Shown here: one piece after another, positions 44,288 through 53,541 of the stretch
Layout of the letters: each line of letters opens with the position of its first letter
How positions within the stretch are numbered: the stretch's first letter is position 1
Assembly: GCF_927904885.1 (NCBI RefSeq)
Contig: NZ_CAKMNW010000001.1
Coordinates: 124,001 to 188,000, forward strand
From: Candidatus Nitrotoga sp. M5
GTDB lineage: Bacteria; Pseudomonadota; Gammaproteobacteria; Burkholderiales; Gallionellaceae
DNA length: 64,000 nt
Reading direction: 5' to 3'
Position numbers and translations under genes: made by a program
Notes under the pieces: model-generated
What the model was told of the DNA's origin: nothing
Databases searched by the model: none
What the model saw: only the letters and a program-made list of their open reading frames with translations

Positions 44288-44959
44288 ATGAGAATGTCTC
44301 AGGTGAAATTCGAGACGCCTCTAGAAGCGACACAGCCTGCAATAACCTCTGTAATTCTGGCAGGGGGTTTAGGCACGCGTATCGGCGGCGCGAAAGGCTT
44401 GCAGCCCTTGCATGGACGAGCGTTAATTGACTGGGTACTAGATTCTGTCAGCCGCCAAAGTGAAGAGATTTTTATTAATGCGAATGGTGTGCCAGATGCT
44501 TATATGTGCTTCGGCTATCCAGTCATTGCCGATGAGACACCGGATTGGCCAGGACCGCTTGCTGGATTGCAGTCCGCTCTGCGACTTGCACGTCATGATT
44601 GGGTTGCGAGTGTTCCTTGCGACACACCATTTCTGCCAGACGATTTGATTGCCCGATTATATAAAGCAGTTAGCTCAACAGTTACAATGGAAGCCTCCGT
44701 GGCAGTCGTTGCTGGTAAGCGACAACCTACTATTGCCCTCTATCGCAAGAACGTGCTTCCTAAACTTGATGCCTATCTGAACTCGGGTGGGCGTAAAGTA
44801 AATAGCTGGCTAGAAACCTTACATTTAAGCGAAGTAGTAATAGATGATGCAATTGCATTTACTAACATTAATACACTGGACGATTTGGCACATGCCAGTC
44901 AGATTTCAGACACCGTGAATACAAAAAATGCTGCTGAATCAGCAACGATCCTCAAATAA
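44288..44959 (+). CDS. mobA: Molybdenum cofactor guanylyltransferase
   Basis: In this 223-residue protein, the nucleotide-binding motif SVILAGGLGTRIGGAKGLQP, with PDWPGPLAGLQSAL and the metal-binding VASVPCDTPFLPDDL, identifies MobA. MobA attaches GMP to molybdopterin to make the MGD cofactor. FTNINTLDDL is the usual C-terminal block. It is convergent with the flagellar operon; other moco genes are outside the window. Confidence 0.9.
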   Translation: MRMSQVKFETPLEATQPAITSVILAGGLGTRIGGAKGLQPLHGRALIDWVLDSVSRQSEEIFINANGVPDAYMCFGYPVIADETPDWPGPLAGLQSALRLARHDWVASVPCDTPFLPDDLIARLYKAVSSTVTMEASVAVVAGKRQPTIALYRKNVLPKLDAYLNSGGRKVNSWLETLHLSEVVIDDAIAFTNINTLDDLAHASQISDTVNTKNAAESATILK

Positions 44960-45122
44960 AAATTGATTCTGTAAGAAATATGTTAATAATTGCCTGGCCG
45001 GCAATGGGTTCACTGATGGGCGTGAGTGAAGCAGCTATACAAGTAACGTATAACGCCTACTGAGCATCATCGGTGGGAGCACCATTCTATAGATTCCAGC
45101 CTTCGTAAAACTGACGTGCGTA

Positions 45123-45905
45123 CTATTCGATAGGAAGCGCTTTAGGTGCTTGCGTTGTTTGCTCTAATGTTGCTTCCTCTGATAGAGGCGATAATATCGT
45201 CACAGTAATTCGACGATTTCTCGCGCGGCCACCCGCCGTATCATTGGACATAACTGGATAGTTGGCGGCGGAGCCTATCGCTTTCAGGTACTTTGGCATT
45301 AACCCTTGCCCGATAAATAAGCGCACTACACTACTGGCACGTGCCGAAGACAACTCCCAATTGGATGGAAACAGCGGATTGGAGATGGGTATGTCATCAG
45401 TATGCCCTTCAACCTCAATGGCCAAATCAACTGGTTTTAATACCTTAGCCACAGCAATTAGCGTGTTTATTGCACCGCCTTGTAACGTTGCATCGCCTTC
45501 TTTGAATAGTGCGCTAGCGTTAATTTCGACCGCTACCCCACGATTAGTCTCCATCACACTGACCTGGCCATTTTTAACCAATGCATCCATGACTTGATTG
45601 ATTTTTTTGGCGATGTCCTGCATGGCTTTCTGTCGTTGTTCCACTAACTTGGCATTTCTTCTGTCCACCAATGATTTTAGCAACCAGTCCGGCCTGCCGG
45701 CTGAATCACTTGCATCAGATTTGACTATTTGTTTACTAAATGCGGAAGTCAATGAAGCACTGAATATCTTATATTTATTTTCATTCACCGACGAAATTGC
45801 ATACATCACTACGAAGAAGGCAAATAACAGCGTGATGAAATCGGCATATGAGATCAGCCAGCGATCATGGTTTTCATGCTCATGATGTCTGATCTGACGT
45901 GCCAT
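45123..45905 (-). CDS. motD: Flagellar motor stator protein MotD (MotB family)
   Basis: This 260-residue protein opens with HHEHENHDRWLISYADFITL and one membrane helix LLFAFFVVMYAISSV, carrying the proton-channel Asp in YADF. The C-terminal OmpA-like peptidoglycan-binding domain has EVEGHTDDIPIS, NWELSSARASSVVRL and RARNRRITVTI. HDRWLISYADF is typical of the MotD subgroup paired with MotC. It starts 2 bases after the motC stop. Confidence 0.92.
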   Translation of the reverse strand: MARQIRHHEHENHDRWLISYADFITLLFAFFVVMYAISSVNENKYKIFSASLTSAFSKQIVKSDASDSAGRPDWLLKSLVDRRNAKLVEQRQKAMQDIAKKINQVMDALVKNGQVSVMETNRGVAVEINASALFKEGDATLQGGAINTLIAVAKVLKPVDLAIEVEGHTDDIPISNPLFPSNWELSSARASSVVRLFIGQGLMPKYLKAIGSAANYPVMSNDTAGGRARNRRITVTILSPLSEEATLEQTTQAPKALPIE

Positions 45906-45907
45906 GA

Positions 45908-46648
45908 CTAAGGAATAAATCCCTGCAACTTGCTTTCGATGAAACTTGAACTTTCGCCGTTGGCAATGGCTGTCAGTCCATCAACCAAAATCTCACGCAT
46001 CATAACCTGTTGCAGAATCAACATTTTCAATTTATTGGCCATGGGCAAAAATACTAGATTCGCAAGTCCCACTCCGTAAATAGTAGAAATAAACGCAACT
46101 GCAATACCTGCACCCAGCTTTGAAGGCTCTCCAAGACTCTGCATGACATGAATTAACCCAAGAACTGCGCCTAAAATGCCGATAGTTGGCGCATAACCTG
46201 CTGCGGATTCCCATACACGTGCAGACTGAAATCGCAATTGTTCATACGTATTATTATCTACCTCAAGTATTTCTCTAATTTTTTCCCCATTGTGGCCATC
46301 AACCAGCAGTTGAAGCCCTTTTTGTACAAATGAATCGTTGCTCTTGGCAATTTGCGGTTCCAATACGAGCATTCCATCCTTGCGTGCCTGTCTGCTCCAA
46401 GCGACAATCTGATTGATCAACTTCTGCGGGGATAGCTTTGGTGTAACGAACACCCAGCGGCCCATTTTGATACCCTCTACAAAAACATTTAGAGGGCTTT
46501 GCAGCATCACGGCACCCAGCGTACCGCCGAAAACTATGAGAAAAGCCGCGCCCTGAAAAAGGATGGATAGCTCACCCCCTTCAAGTAATTGCCCTCCTAC
46601 AATTCCGCCCAGGCCAAACAATAGGCCGGCTAAGCTAAGCTTATCCAT
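45908..46648 (-). CDS. motC: Flagellar motor stator protein MotC (MotA family)
   Basis: This 246-residue protein starts MDKLSLAGLLFGLGGIVGGQ at 46648. Four membrane helices are expected, the last two around YAPTIGILGAVLGLIHVMQ and GAGIAVAFISTIYGVGLANL, the MotA/TolQ/ExbB signature. The start ATG overlaps the fliA stop by one base (TAATG), so translation is coupled. A longer frame to 46705 lies within fliA. Confidence 0.93.
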   Translation of the reverse strand: MDKLSLAGLLFGLGGIVGGQLLEGGELSILFQGAAFLIVFGGTLGAVMLQSPLNVFVEGIKMGRWVFVTPKLSPQKLINQIVAWSRQARKDGMLVLEPQIAKSNDSFVQKGLQLLVDGHNGEKIREILEVDNNTYEQLRFQSARVWESAAGYAPTIGILGAVLGLIHVMQSLGEPSKLGAGIAVAFISTIYGVGLANLVFLPMANKLKMLILQQVMMREILVDGLTAIANGESSSFIESKLQGFIP

Positions 46649-47358
46649 TAATGCCCTTTCAACGAGCTGCGCAAACGTGCTACCGCTTGGCTGTGCAACT
46701 GGCATACCCGCGATTCGCTAATGCCCATTACTTCACCGATTTCGCGCAAGTTCATATCCTGCTCATAATGCATGCCCATCAATTTGCTTTCACGTTCTGG
46801 CAAATTTCCGATTGCCTTGATCAACGCATCGCGGAAACGTTCATCTTGCAACACGTCGAGCGGATTAACATCGCTATCAAAATCATAGCGCTCGAAGAAG
46901 TCCTCTTCACCATCGCTTTGAAAATCTTCGTAATACACCAATTGCGCACCGCGCGACATAAACAACATATGCTGATATTCGGCCAGCGGTACGCCCAACT
47001 CTTTAGCAAGCTCTGTTTCACTTGGCGGTTTGCCTAGGCGTTGCTGTAGTTTGCAGATTGCCGTTTCAATTCGGCGCATATCGCGACGCAAGTTTCGCGG
47101 CATCCAATCAGCTTGGCGCAGTTCGTCTAGCATCGAACCTCGAATGCGCTGCGAGGCATAAGTTTCAAACTGCGCGCCGCGCAAATCATCATAGCGCCCA
47201 GCTGCCTCTAAAAGACCCATCATGCCAGCCTGTATGAGGTCGTCTACCATTATGCTGCTGGGCAATCGCAGCATTAAATGATATGCAATACGCTTTACAA
47301 GCGGCGCATATTCTTTGATGCACTGTTCCTTATCGTTGATTCCGCTGGCTGTGTACAT
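46648..47358 (-). CDS. fliA: RNA polymerase sigma factor FliA (sigma-28)
   Basis: This 236-residue sigma factor has region 2 YAPLVKRIAYHLMLRLPSSI and DDLIQAGMMGLLEAAGRYD with FETYASQRIRGSMLDELRQA, and region 4 LPERESKLMGMHYEQDMNLR with EIGEVMGISESRVCQLHSQA. It directs late flagellar and motility genes and normally is held by FlgM. It heads a fliA-motC-motD block, 315 bases after fleN on the same strand. Confidence 0.95.
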   Translation of the reverse strand: MYTASGINDKEQCIKEYAPLVKRIAYHLMLRLPSSIMVDDLIQAGMMGLLEAAGRYDDLRGAQFETYASQRIRGSMLDELRQADWMPRNLRRDMRRIETAICKLQQRLGKPPSETELAKELGVPLAEYQHMLFMSRGAQLVYYEDFQSDGEEDFFERYDFDSDVNPLDVLQDERFRDALIKAIGNLPERESKLMGMHYEQDMNLREIGEVMGISESRVCQLHSQAVARLRSSLKGH

Positions 47359-47673
47359 AATATTTGTTATTGAGATTTACATTGATTATGAAGAGTGTCA
47401 CTGATGGCAACCATCATTCTCGTTTCAATAAGCTCAAAACAGGCTGATTTTGATGAATCGGAAATCTAAAATTCACGATTCTTTTAAAAGTTCACGATCC
47501 CCTGTCTTTGCAGGGATTACTGAGTTAAATAAACATGGCGCGAGATGAAGTGTTAGCGACATATAATATATTGGATGAGAAGTTGCTGACAAATTTTATA
47601 AAACAAAGCCATCTCAACACATTCCTTTTGTTTATAGAAATACGCCTTATGCATTTAATAACTTGCGCGAGCC
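47359..47673. other. Intergenic region between fleN and fliA
   Basis: No gene. A small imperfect hairpin ATCCCCTG..CAGGGAT lies near 47498-47518. The gap may hold a separate promoter for fliA-motCD; I cannot identify one with confidence. Confidence 0.35.
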
Positions 47674-48558
47674 CTAATTCAGGGTGCTTACTTGCCGAAT
47701 TAATCGTTGCATAAAATTGGGCAGACCTTCTGACTCTTCACTTTCTGTGGCGGGCAGCAACATCAGGTTGCGGCCCAGTTCACCAAATGCCAGCGTAGAT
47801 TGTGCAGCCGGAAACACATCATGAACTGGGCGACCTAGTTGTGTTGCACGTTTAAGCTTTTCATCAAACGGAATATAACCTAGATATTCCACGCATACCT
47901 GCAAATGTTGGCGTGCTACCTTTGCCACGTTACCAAATATAAGGCGTGCCGCCTGCTCATTGCACGCCTTATTAACCACAATCCCAAAGTTCAGTCGCCC
48001 ATCTTGCATGGCCATGCGCTTGATCAAGGCATAACTTTCAGTGATTGCAGAGGCAGTGGAGTTCATTACCAGCATTAGCGGCTGATCAGGTGCGAAGCTA
48101 CCAGTAACATCTGAATTTCTACATGTCGTTGCATCCACCAATACAACATCAACATCGCAGGATACTTCCGCCAAACTTTCCAGTAAATGCTCACGCTCTT
48201 GCGCACACAATGTTGGCAGTGCTTGAATGGCACGTGCTACAGGTAGTATGCGTATATTTTGTGGTCCATCATGCAGCATAATTTCGCGCATCGATTTTCC
48301 GCGCCGTACAGCGTGCAACAAGTCATGATGCGATTTAAGCGCAAACATAGTACTTACATTGTCGTGCGACTGGCTCTCGTCCAGTATAAGTACATCTTTA
48401 CCTGCGCGCGCCAAGGCAGTAGCCAGGTTTACAACTACACTGGTTGCCCCGAAGCCAGCGCGGGCAGCGGTCACTGTGATCACTCGAGTGGAAGCACGAA
48501 CTATCAGACGGCGCAAGCCCTCTGCTTGATCAGTTACGCATTCTAGTTGCATATTCAT
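47674..48558 (-). CDS. fleN: Flagellar number regulator FleN/FlhG (MinD-like), degenerate P-loop
   Basis: This 294-residue protein has the N-terminal DQAEGLRRL (residues 10-18), the activation-helix motif of FlhG that stimulates FlhF. The MinD fold follows, with VLILDESQSHDNVSTMF and VDVVLVDATTC. The deviant Walker A expected as KGGxGKT reads AARAGFGATSVVVNLA, so both lysines are missing and ATP binding is doubtful. It follows flhF with a 29-base overlap. The ATG at 48552 (with GGGGA) is an alternative start. Confidence 0.88.
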   Translation of the reverse strand: MNMQLECVTDQAEGLRRLIVRASTRVITVTAARAGFGATSVVVNLATALARAGKDVLILDESQSHDNVSTMFALKSHHDLLHAVRRGKSMREIMLHDGPQNIRILPVARAIQALPTLCAQEREHLLESLAEVSCDVDVVLVDATTCRNSDVTGSFAPDQPLMLVMNSTASAITESYALIKRMAMQDGRLNFGIVVNKACNEQAARLIFGNVAKVARQHLQVCVEYLGYIPFDEKLKRATQLGRPVHDVFPAAQSTLAFGELGRNLMLLPATESEESEGLPNFMQRLIRQVSTLN

Positions 48559-49756
48559 CCCCAGTTAAAGGTGCTGCACCCACTCCTGCCATCAATGCAG
48601 GAAAATCCAGTTCATGTAAAGTAAATGGAGCTGTTTTTGTAGATTGTTTTAAGGCGCGATGCAACAGGTATTCCATGTTGACCTCGTGCAAATCTTCCGG
48701 CACCCGTTGCCCATTGGCAATGTAGTGCAATGTCAATTTGTGGCGCATTGCCACATCCAGCACTGTACCAACGGTTACCGCTTCATCTAGTTTAGTAGGT
48801 ATGCAGCCGATTACCCCTGCACCGTTGTACATGCACGCCACATCATTCAGGGTATCGCCGCTACTGGTGGCGTTTAGTAACAACAGGCGCTGCACTCCAG
48901 TAGCATTGAACATTTCAGTTTGCGCTGCCATACGACTGTCGCGCTGGCCCATACCGATAGTATCAATCAGCACCAGATGTTTTTGCTTCAGGCCAGACAA
49001 AGTGAGACGTAAATCTTCGGTATCGCGCACTGTATGTACTGCCACACCAAGTATCTTGCCATAAATTCGCAATTGTTCATGCGCGCCAATTCTGTAGCTG
49101 TCGGTGGTGAGTAATGCCACTTTGTCTGCACCATAGCGAACCACAGCACGTGCCGCCAACTTGGCCGTGGTCGTGGTTTTTCCAACGCCGGTGGGGCCTA
49201 TCAGTGCAACCACACCGCCACGCACAATTATGTCTTCTTGCTTCGTGGCGATACGCAAGTTGTTTCCCAGAACTTTACGCACCCATTCCATATTGGCTGC
49301 AGCTGGCATCTTGTCAATCATCTGGCGTGATAGGGATGCGCTAAATCCTGCATTCAGTAAATCGCGCAATATACGTGTGCGTTGCGGGTCGCGCTGCTGC
49401 CTATCCGACCACGATTGACAGTCCATCTGTTCCTGCATCATATTGCGCATGAACTTGATCTCATTGAGGATGCCCTGCTGTTCCAGTTGCATTGTAGATA
49501 CTGGTGGCGTTACAGGCTCCGCCTTAACTGCGACAGGTGCGCGTTCCTGCTTAACGACCGCTGCCCGAACTGGCACGGGGGCCGCTTGCCTGGGCTCATG
49601 TGTCAACTTCGCAAACTCAGCACTAGCCAACGCCACAATCTCGACCCCACCGTCCACCATCCGGTTGGAAAGAATTACCGCATCAGCACCCATCTCAATG
49701 CGTATCAACCTCAATGCTTCACGCGAAGTTGTCGCCACAAATTTTTTCACGTTCAT
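48530..49756 (-). CDS. flhF: Flagellar biosynthesis GTPase FlhF
   Basis: This 408-residue SRP-type GTPase controls polar flagellum placement. The N-terminal FVATTSREALRLIRIEMGAD is the FlhF B domain, followed by a Pro/Ala-rich linker and the N domain. The G domain carries LIGPTGVGKTTTTAKLA (P-loop 187-195), LLTTDSYRIGAHEQL and IDTIGMGQRD. It overlaps flhA by 4 bases. Confidence 0.94.
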   Translation of the reverse strand: MNVKKFVATTSREALRLIRIEMGADAVILSNRMVDGGVEIVALASAEFAKLTHEPRQAAPVPVRAAVVKQERAPVAVKAEPVTPPVSTMQLEQQGILNEIKFMRNMMQEQMDCQSWSDRQQRDPQRTRILRDLLNAGFSASLSRQMIDKMPAAANMEWVRKVLGNNLRIATKQEDIIVRGGVVALIGPTGVGKTTTTAKLAARAVVRYGADKVALLTTDSYRIGAHEQLRIYGKILGVAVHTVRDTEDLRLTLSGLKQKHLVLIDTIGMGQRDSRMAAQTEMFNATGVQRLLLLNATSSGDTLNDVACMYNGAGVIGCIPTKLDEAVTVGTVLDVAMRHKLTLHYIANGQRVPEDLHEVNMEYLLHRALKQSTKTAPFTLHELDFPALMAGVGAAPLTGDEYATRMRN

Positions 49757-51837
49757 GCTCTCCCCCCTACCATTGAAGTTACCCTTACCGCCTTGAAGCC
49801 TGGTACCTCCTCATGCGAAATAACTTTGAGTTGTGGCAACGCACGCTTCAGAAACCGTGCCAGCAAATCGCGTAGCTGCCCCGGCACCAAAAGCACCGTG
49901 GGCAGCCCTAGTTGTTCTTGCAGCTGTGCAGCAGTCTGCGCCTCACGCAGAAGAGTGTCGGCCAATCCAGGTTCAATTGCCAAATTGCTACCGCCCGTCT
50001 GCATGGCTTGAATCAAGATATATTCCAGATCTTTGTCCATACCGATCACCTGCAATTCCTGTGCTGCGGGGTAGAACTGCTGCACGATGGCTGGACCAAG
50101 CGCGATGCGCACTAAGGCGGTAAGTTCGTGTGCGTCCTGTGTCTGAGCGGCACACTCCGCCAACGTTTCTAATATGGTACGCATATCACGGATATGCATT
50201 CCTTCGTCGAGCAAGTTCTGCATCACCTTCTGCACTGTAGAAAGCGGCAATAGTTTAGGGATAAGATCTTCGGTCAAATTGGGTGACAGCTTGTTCAAAT
50301 GATCGAACAATTGTTGTAATTCCTGTCGACCCAGCAATTCAGCAGAATGGGTTTGGACGAGATGGCTTAGATGCGTGGCGATAACCGTGCTGGCATCAAC
50401 CACCGTGTAGCCCATAGACTGTGCCTGTTCGCGCATCGTCGTGTCCACCCAGGTTGCGGGCAGGCCAAATGCTGGATCCTGCGTCGGCGTACCAGGTAAC
50501 ATACCGGTGACGTTGCCTGGATTAATTGCTAAGTGCATATTAGGAAACGCATCACCCGTGCCAATTTCAACTCCCTTCAGAGTAATGCGGTATGCATTTG
50601 GACGCAGGTCGAGATTGTCGCGAATATGTACTGCCGGCGGTAAGAAGCCGATGTCATGCGTAAATTTTTTGCGTATCCCCTTGATGCGACGCAATAGGTC
50701 TCCGTCCTGTGCTTTATCAACCAGCGCGATAAGACGGTACCCTACCTCCAGCCCCAGAATGTCTACTTGCGAAACATCTTCCCAACTAGCCTCATTCGAT
50801 TCTGATGGCGGCGCCACCATACTTGCCGCTTCAGGTTCCTGCTCGACAGTTTTAGCGCGCATCATGATGAAATAAGCCAGGCCACCCATAGCAGCAGCCA
50901 GCAACAAGAAAGAGAAATGCGGCATGTTAGGAATCAGTCCCAGCATGCCAATGATGCCGGCAGTTAAAATCAGAACCTGCGGTTGGCTAAATAACTGCCC
51001 CACGATTTGTTGGCTTATATTTTCTTCAGTGGATACACGACTCACCATCATGCCGGCAGCGGTGGAAATAACAAGCGCCGGAATTTGCCCCACCAAACCA
51101 TCGCCGATGGCCAGCAGGGTATAGTTGTTGGCGGCAGTAGCCAAGTCCAGGTTATGTTGGAATACACCAATGATTAATCCGCCAATAACATTGATAAAAA
51201 TAATGACAATGCCCGCTATCGCATCGCCACGCACGAATTTGCTGGCGCCATCCATGGAGCCATAGAAATCCGCCTCTTGCGAAATAGTGGCACGCCGCCG
51301 CCTCGCCTCATCTTCGCCAATCAGCCCAGCATTCAGGTCGGCGTCAATCGCCATTTGCTTACCAGGCATTGCATCTAATGTGAAGCGTGCTCCAACTTCT
51401 GCAATACGACCTGCACCCTTGGTAATTACCACAAAATTAATCACCACCAAAATGATGAACACGACTATGCCTACAGCGTAATTGCCGCCTACCAGAAAAT
51501 GACCAAACGCTTCAATTACCTTGCCAGCAGCTTCTGGTCCAGTATGGCCTTCCAGCAGCACCACTCGAGTAGAAGCCACATTGAGCGAAAGACGCAAAAG
51601 TGTGGTAATCAACAGGACGGTTGGAAATACAGCGAAATCCAGAATTTTGGCGGTATTCATACTTACCAGCAACACCATAACAGCCAGTGCAATATTGAAA
51701 GTAAACAAAATATCCAGCAGGACTGGCGGCAACGGCAGCACCATCATCGCCAGAATCATAATGATCAAAACAGGCCCACCCATGCTGCGCAAACCAATAC
51801 GCTTGATAAAATTTTGTATGGTCAATAAATTCATCAT
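49753..51837 (-). CDS. flhA: Flagellar export gate protein FlhA
   Basis: In this 694-residue protein, the N-terminal half has seven or eight membrane helices (LPPVLLDILFTFNIALAVMV and others) and the FHIPEP region ARFTLDAMPGKQMAIDADLN. The C-terminal cytoplasmic domain binds chaperone-substrate complexes, with GLPATWVDTTMREQAQSMGY. It is the core of the flagellar type III export gate, overlaps flhB and flhF by 4 bases each, and the length is normal. Confidence 0.97.
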   Translation of the reverse strand: MMNLLTIQNFIKRIGLRSMGGPVLIIMILAMMVLPLPPVLLDILFTFNIALAVMVLLVSMNTAKILDFAVFPTVLLITTLLRLSLNVASTRVVLLEGHTGPEAAGKVIEAFGHFLVGGNYAVGIVVFIILVVINFVVITKGAGRIAEVGARFTLDAMPGKQMAIDADLNAGLIGEDEARRRRATISQEADFYGSMDGASKFVRGDAIAGIVIIFINVIGGLIIGVFQHNLDLATAANNYTLLAIGDGLVGQIPALVISTAAGMMVSRVSTEENISQQIVGQLFSQPQVLILTAGIIGMLGLIPNMPHFSFLLLAAAMGGLAYFIMMRAKTVEQEPEAASMVAPPSESNEASWEDVSQVDILGLEVGYRLIALVDKAQDGDLLRRIKGIRKKFTHDIGFLPPAVHIRDNLDLRPNAYRITLKGVEIGTGDAFPNMHLAINPGNVTGMLPGTPTQDPAFGLPATWVDTTMREQAQSMGYTVVDASTVIATHLSHLVQTHSAELLGRQELQQLFDHLNKLSPNLTEDLIPKLLPLSTVQKVMQNLLDEGMHIRDMRTILETLAECAAQTQDAHELTALVRIALGPAIVQQFYPAAQELQVIGMDKDLEYILIQAMQTGGSNLAIEPGLADTLLREAQTAAQLQEQLGLPTVLLVPGQLRDLLARFLKRALPQLKVISHEEVPGFKAVRVTSMVGGRA

Positions 51838-52985
51838 ATAGATCCTTCCTCATCAGATGCTGGATCAAGTTGTGGTGGTACTGGCAAGTCATGTGGAGCG
51901 TCCGGCATGGCACCACTACCTTGGCGATAACGGCGTAATTGATAAACATAGGCTAGTACTTCCGCTACGGCGTTATATAACGCTTCAGGAATGGCTTGCC
52001 CCAACTCGGTATGTTTGTGCAAGGCGCGCGCCAGTGGTGGTGCTTCAAGAATCGGCACATTATTTTCAATAGCTATTTCACGAATGCGTGCAGCAAGCAA
52101 ATGGGAACCCTTGGCCACCACTACAGGTGCGCCCATTTTCTTTTCGCTGTAGCTCAATGCTACGGCATAGTGTGTAGGGTTAGTCACCACCACGTCGGCA
52201 GTTGGAATATTCGACATCATGCGGCGGCGCGCCATTTCGTGTTGCATGTTGCGAATGCGTCCCTTGACCTGTGGATCACCTTCTGATTCTTTGGCCTCTT
52301 TACGAACCTCTTCCTTGGTCATCTTCAATTTTTTATTATGTTCATATAGTTGAAATGGAACGTCCACTGACGCAATCAGAAACATGCCACCCATAATAGC
52401 GACGAAGCTCATCCACAACAGATAGCCTAGATGAGGTACGGCAGCAATTAACGGCTCAGCTGCCATCATCATCACCGAATCTTTGTTGTACCAGACAGCC
52501 CACGCACCTATGCCACCTACGACCAGAGATTTGGCGATAGCCTTACCAAGTTCGACCAGGCTATTAATCGAGAACATGCGGCCTATACCTGCGATGGGAT
52601 TGAGTTTTGAAAATTTGGGTTGTAGTGGCTTCCAGCTAAATATCCAGCCACTAAGCAATATAGGTGATATCGCAGCAATAACGAGCAGAGACAGTAGAAA
52701 AGGCAGAAATGCCACTAGAATTTCTAACGACAGCGTGTACAGGCGTGGTAACAACAGATCGGCATTAAAAGCCAATGTTGAATCAAGGGTGAGGCCATCA
52801 CGCAACAGCTTGGTTAGATGCGAAATTAACCCGGAACCCATCAACCATAGCCCAGCCCCTCCTGCAAACACCACAGAAAAAGTAGACAGCTCGCGCGAAC
52901 GCGCTGCCTGACCTTCTTCGCGGGACTGATCCAGGCGCCGTTGTGTAGGTTGTTCCGTTTTTTCGAGATCGCTATCTTCTGCCAT
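51834..52985 (-). CDS. flhB: Flagellar export switch protein FlhB
   Basis: This 383-residue protein starts MAEDSDLEKTEQPTQRRLDQ, typical of FlhB. Four membrane helices precede the cytoplasmic domain. The autocleavage motif NPTH is at residues 269-272, in VVVTNPTHYAVAL. It switches export from hook to filament proteins. It heads the flhB-flhA-flhF-fleN run on the minus strand. Confidence 0.97.
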   Translation of the reverse strand: MAEDSDLEKTEQPTQRRLDQSREEGQAARSRELSTFSVVFAGGAGLWLMGSGLISHLTKLLRDGLTLDSTLAFNADLLLPRLYTLSLEILVAFLPFLLSLLVIAAISPILLSGWIFSWKPLQPKFSKLNPIAGIGRMFSINSLVELGKAIAKSLVVGGIGAWAVWYNKDSVMMMAAEPLIAAVPHLGYLLWMSFVAIMGGMFLIASVDVPFQLYEHNKKLKMTKEEVRKEAKESEGDPQVKGRIRNMQHEMARRRMMSNIPTADVVVTNPTHYAVALSYSEKKMGAPVVVAKGSHLLAARIREIAIENNVPILEAPPLARALHKHTELGQAIPEALYNAVAEVLAYVYQLRRYRQGSGAMPDAPHDLPVPPQLDPASDEEGSI

Positions 52986-53541
52986 GACTTATTACTCCAC
53001 TAACCATGTGATTATCATCAATCTGGAAAAATACAGCGCGACGAATAAAGCGAGTTTTACTATTTAGTTCACCCTCTAAATAAGTGGGAAAGTAAATATA
53101 TACAACCGGCAATGGTAGAAATCGTATGTAATAAATGACACCTATTAATAATCAATTTTTGTCACAATACGGCGTTACTCGAAAAAAATAATCGAATACA
53201 TATCAACATATACATGCCTTTCTGATTTTTTTATTCGTGCCTTGTCTTGCGTTGAAAATTGATTTTTTAGAAGTTCATTGTAGCAACGTAAGTGACTCAC
53301 CTATTCTCTCGAGATTGCAGGGTCGACATGGTTATCGAAGATTTATCGACGAGCGCTGGAGACCCGGCAAGGTGGTGGAAAGGCCATTGACTGTTGCGTA
53401 TAAGTTAACGAAATAGTAATAAGCCGTATCGAAAGCCTTAGAGGCTCTTCTATTTCATAGCCCCTCCACTCTCTTCACAAGCAAGGCGTGCATCCTGTCT
53501 CTGTTAAAATCATCTCACTCTGCCCCACATCCCTAAAACGT
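52986..53541. other. Intergenic region upstream of flhB and recJ
   Basis: Divergent promoter region of the flagellar operon and recJ. It contains a remnant of the GGGCACCTCTA family (53150-53215). I see no gene. Confidence 0.4.
53150..53215. repeat. Remnant of the GGGCACCTCTA element family (inner right part)
   Basis: TTTGTCACAATACGGCGTTA followed by CTCGAAAAAAATAATCG and ACATATCAACATATA matches the complement of 55640-55712 in the complete copy. The terminal repeat itself is gone. Confidence 0.5.

Noticed and set aside
44982..45062. 27-codon frame MLIIAWPAMGSLMGVSEAA..
   Set aside because: It could be a remnant of a small membrane protein, but it is too short and has no ribosome site.
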